7,537 nt of DNA from Chlorobiales bacterium (GTDB taxonomy: Bacteria > Bacteroidota > Chlorobiia > Chlorobiales > Chlorobiaceae), in NCBI GenBank assembly GCA_022360415.1, contig JAKSDB010000162.1, positions 1 to 7,537 on the forward strand. The letters are read 5' to 3'. The number at the start of each line of letters is the position of its first letter. The first letter of the stretch is position 1. The notes below the pieces were generated by a model. That model had not been told where the DNA came from. It saw only the letters and a list, made by a program, of their open reading frames with translations, and made no database searches. The position numbers were made by a program, and so were the translations under genes. Shown here in pieces: positions 6,391 through 7,537 of the stretch.

Positions 6391-7083
6391 ATGTTTTACT
6401 TCGATCCTTTATACTTTCTGTTCGCACTGCCTCCCCTGCTGCTTGGCCTCTGGGCACAATTCAGGGTAAAATCGGCGTTCAAGAAATACTCGCAGGTAAC
6501 GCTTGCCAACCGCATCAGCGGAGCCCAGGCTGCACGCATGATTCTCGACAGGAGCGGCCTCGGCGGCGTCGATGTCGAACAGACACGCGGCATGCTTTCC
6601 GACCACTATGATCCACGCAGCAAGAAACTCCGCCTGAGCGAACAGGTTTACGGACTGCCAAGCATCGCCTCCGTAGGCGTTGCCGCCCACGAAGCAGGGC
6701 ACGCCCTGCAGGACAAAAAAGGATATTTTCCTTTACAGGTACGTTCAGCCATGGTACCTGCCGTCTCCTTCGGCAGCAACCTCGGGCCGATTATTTTCAT
6801 TATAGGCATGTTCATGGCGGGATCTCTCGGCACAACCCTCGCCTGGACGGGCATACTGCTTTTTGCAGCTACAGCTCTCTTCGCGCTGGTCACCCTGCCG
6901 GTCGAGTTCGACGCCAGCAAGCGGGCAAAAGAGATTCTCGTGTCTCAGGGCATCGTTTCGCGACAGGAGCTCAAAGGGGTCAATGCAGTACTCGACGCAG
7001 CAGCCCTCACCTATGTTGCCGCGGCAGCGCAGGCAATCATGCAGCTCCTGTACTTCATTACCATTATGAACAGAAGGAACTGA
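6391..7083 (+). CDS. YugP-family membrane zinc metallopeptidase
   Basis: A 230-residue integral membrane protein of the DUF/COG2738 zinc-peptidase family (B. subtilis YugP, about 225 residues). An N-terminal membrane helix (about 6-22) precedes a soluble part with DHYDPRSKKLRLSEQVY (71-87), a block conserved in the family, and then the zinc motif AAHEAGHALQ (98-107; ligands His100 and His104, catalytic Glu101). Two hydrophobic segments follow (about 131-147 and 150-170). LPVEFDASKRAKEIL (169-183) carries a likely third acidic ligand, Glu172, and a C-terminal hydrophobic segment spans about 203-226. The physiological substrate is not established; a role in membrane protein turnover is inferred from the fold class. 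The ATG at 6391 has no clear Shine-Dalgarno but begins where relatives begin. The gene stands alone, with a MITE-like element upstream and a similar element end starting two bases after its stop. Confidence 0.92.
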   Translation: MFYFDPLYFLFALPPLLLGLWAQFRVKSAFKKYSQVTLANRISGAQAARMILDRSGLGGVDVEQTRGMLSDHYDPRSKKLRLSEQVYGLPSIASVGVAAHEAGHALQDKKGYFPLQVRSAMVPAVSFGSNLGPIIFIIGMFMAGSLGTTLAWTGILLFAATALFALVTLPVEFDASKRAKEILVSQGIVSRQELKGVNAVLDAAALTYVAAAAQAIMQLLYFITIMNRRN

Positions 7084-7084
7084 A

Positions 7085-7098
7085 GGGAACCTCTATAA
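7085..7098 (+). repeat. Solitary end resembling the MITE terminal inverted repeat
   Basis: GGGAACCTCTATAA matches the left end of the 6166-6308 element (GGGCACCTCTATTA) at 12 of 14 positions and begins two bases after the metallopeptidase stop codon. No inverted partner is seen between here and 7537, so it is a lone or decayed end, or its partner is beyond the window. Confidence 0.5.
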
Positions 7099-7200
7099 GC
7101 CAAACCTCATTTTAATCGGCGGTAAAAGCAGATCATAGAACGCCTCGTCCTTGATCCTTTCGACACCCTTTTCCGAAACCGTATATCGAATGACAACTGA
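7093..7200 (-). pseudogene. Short C-terminal coding remnant, unidentified (possible transposase tail)
   Basis: On the minus strand an open frame without any start codon reads VIRYTVSEKGVERIKDEAF, then YDLLLPPIKMRFGL, then a TAG stop; it is preceded by an in-frame TAA at 7203-7201. The 35-codon peptide looks protein-like: charged helix, then a hydrophobic/proline tail. It cannot be expressed alone. Its stop codon (7095-7093) falls inside the MITE-like end at 7085-7098, as often seen where a transposase gene ends within the insertion-sequence terminus. I do not recognise the family. A chance open frame remains possible at this length. Confidence 0.35.
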
Positions 7201-7346
7201 TTATAAAAAGGAGAATTGTAGCGGGATTCCTTCGATCAATTATGCTATATTTTTATCTTGATAATCATACAATGCCGCTCGACAGCATCAGCATCCGAGC
7301 AGGCATCACAACTGCAGCATAACGACAACAAAAAAACCATACAGCT

Positions 7347-7537
7347 ATGGCAAACAACGAGGGCGTCTTTTCCGAGCTGTTCAACGCAGCAGGCAATTCG
7401 ACACAGAACCTGGCAGATAACGTGCTCGACGGAGCCTCAAATGTCACATCGGTTGCCCAGACCTATGCAAATCTCTGTGTTTCAATCGCCACCGGCGCAG
7501 CAACCACAGCTCTCAAGCTCATCCAGGACGTTGCATC
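7347..7537 (+). CDS. Chlorosome envelope-like protein (Csm family), 3'-truncated at window edge
   Basis: 63 complete codons are visible, starting MANNEGVFSELFNAAGNS and continuing with a long Ala/Gly/Asn/Thr/Val-rich amphipathic pattern (VTSVAQTYANLCVSIATGAA, then TTALKLIQDVA) without a signal peptide. Small proteins of this composition, starting with MAN/MSN and built of amphipathic helices, are typical of the chlorosome envelope proteins of green sulfur bacteria (CsmB/F, CsmC/D and CsmH groups), which sit in the lipid monolayer around the bacteriochlorophyll-filled antenna. I cannot tell which Csm member this is from the fragment. An in-frame TAA at 7320-7322 makes ATG 7347 the first possible start; no strong Shine-Dalgarno precedes it. 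The identification rests on composition and remembered family character, so it could also be a phasin-like or other helical coat protein. Confidence 0.5.
   Translation, partial: MANNEGVFSELFNAAGNSTQNLADNVLDGASNVTSVAQTYANLCVSIATGAATTALKLIQDVA

Noticed and set aside
7265..7447. 60-codon minus-strand frame over the chlorosome-like gene start
   Set aside because: Ser/Ala-rich mirror of the plus-strand gene with no ribosome site or family resemblance.
1..7537. CRISPR array, tRNA, rRNA, phage or defence system
   Set aside because: No regularly spaced repeats, no clover-leaf candidates seen by eye, and every sizeable reading frame is explained by housekeeping or membrane-protein families.

Overview
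The window looks like a piece of a green sulfur bacterium chromosome (Chlorobi; Chlorobium, Prosthecochloris or a relative). The main pointers are a partial 3' gene whose small, Ala/Gly/Asn/Thr-rich product resembles a chlorosome envelope (Csm) protein, together with a B12-dependent methylmalonyl-CoA mutase/MeaB pair and a slipin/NfeD pair. The taxonomic call is inferred from gene content and composition, not from a search.

Layout. (1) 1-2468, plus strand: the C-terminal two thirds of the methylmalonyl-CoA mutase catalytic subunit, coupled by an ATGA stop/start overlap to the MeaB/ArgK-type GTPase that protects and reloads that enzyme. (2) 2449-5049, minus strand: a three-gene operon read nfeD -> slipin (SPFH) -> universal stress protein. 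NfeD and slipin share one base (TAATG). The Usp stop lies inside the meaB 3' end, giving a 20-bp convergent overlap. (3) 5274-6068, plus strand: a classical NADP(H)-type short-chain dehydrogenase, divergent from nfeD. (4) 6069-6390: a 322-bp gap with a 143-bp non-coding MITE-like element (6166-6308) that has 17-bp terminal inverted repeats, a 4-bp TAAA target duplication and an imperfect palindromic interior. (5) 6391-7083, plus strand: a YugP-type membrane zinc metallopeptidase. (6) 7084-7346: a solitary end matching the MITE termini, fused to a short minus-strand coding-like remnant whose stop codon lies inside that end. (7) 7347 to the window end: the partial chlorosome-envelope-like gene.

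How the genes work together. The mutase and MeaB form one module for the succinyl-CoA/methylmalonyl-CoA interconversion, with MeaB controlling adenosylcobalamin loading and repair. NfeD, a Ser-Lys membrane protease with a C-terminal OB-fold, and slipin, a membrane-microdomain scaffold, form the known STOPP-type partnership; the linked Usp suggests a membrane-stress role, which is inference. The most notable non-genic signal is the mobile-element pair: an intact palindromic MITE at 6166-6308 and a related lone end plus possible transposase tail at 7085-7200. I found no CRISPR array, tRNA, rRNA or clear phage gene, and nothing I would call a wholly new system.
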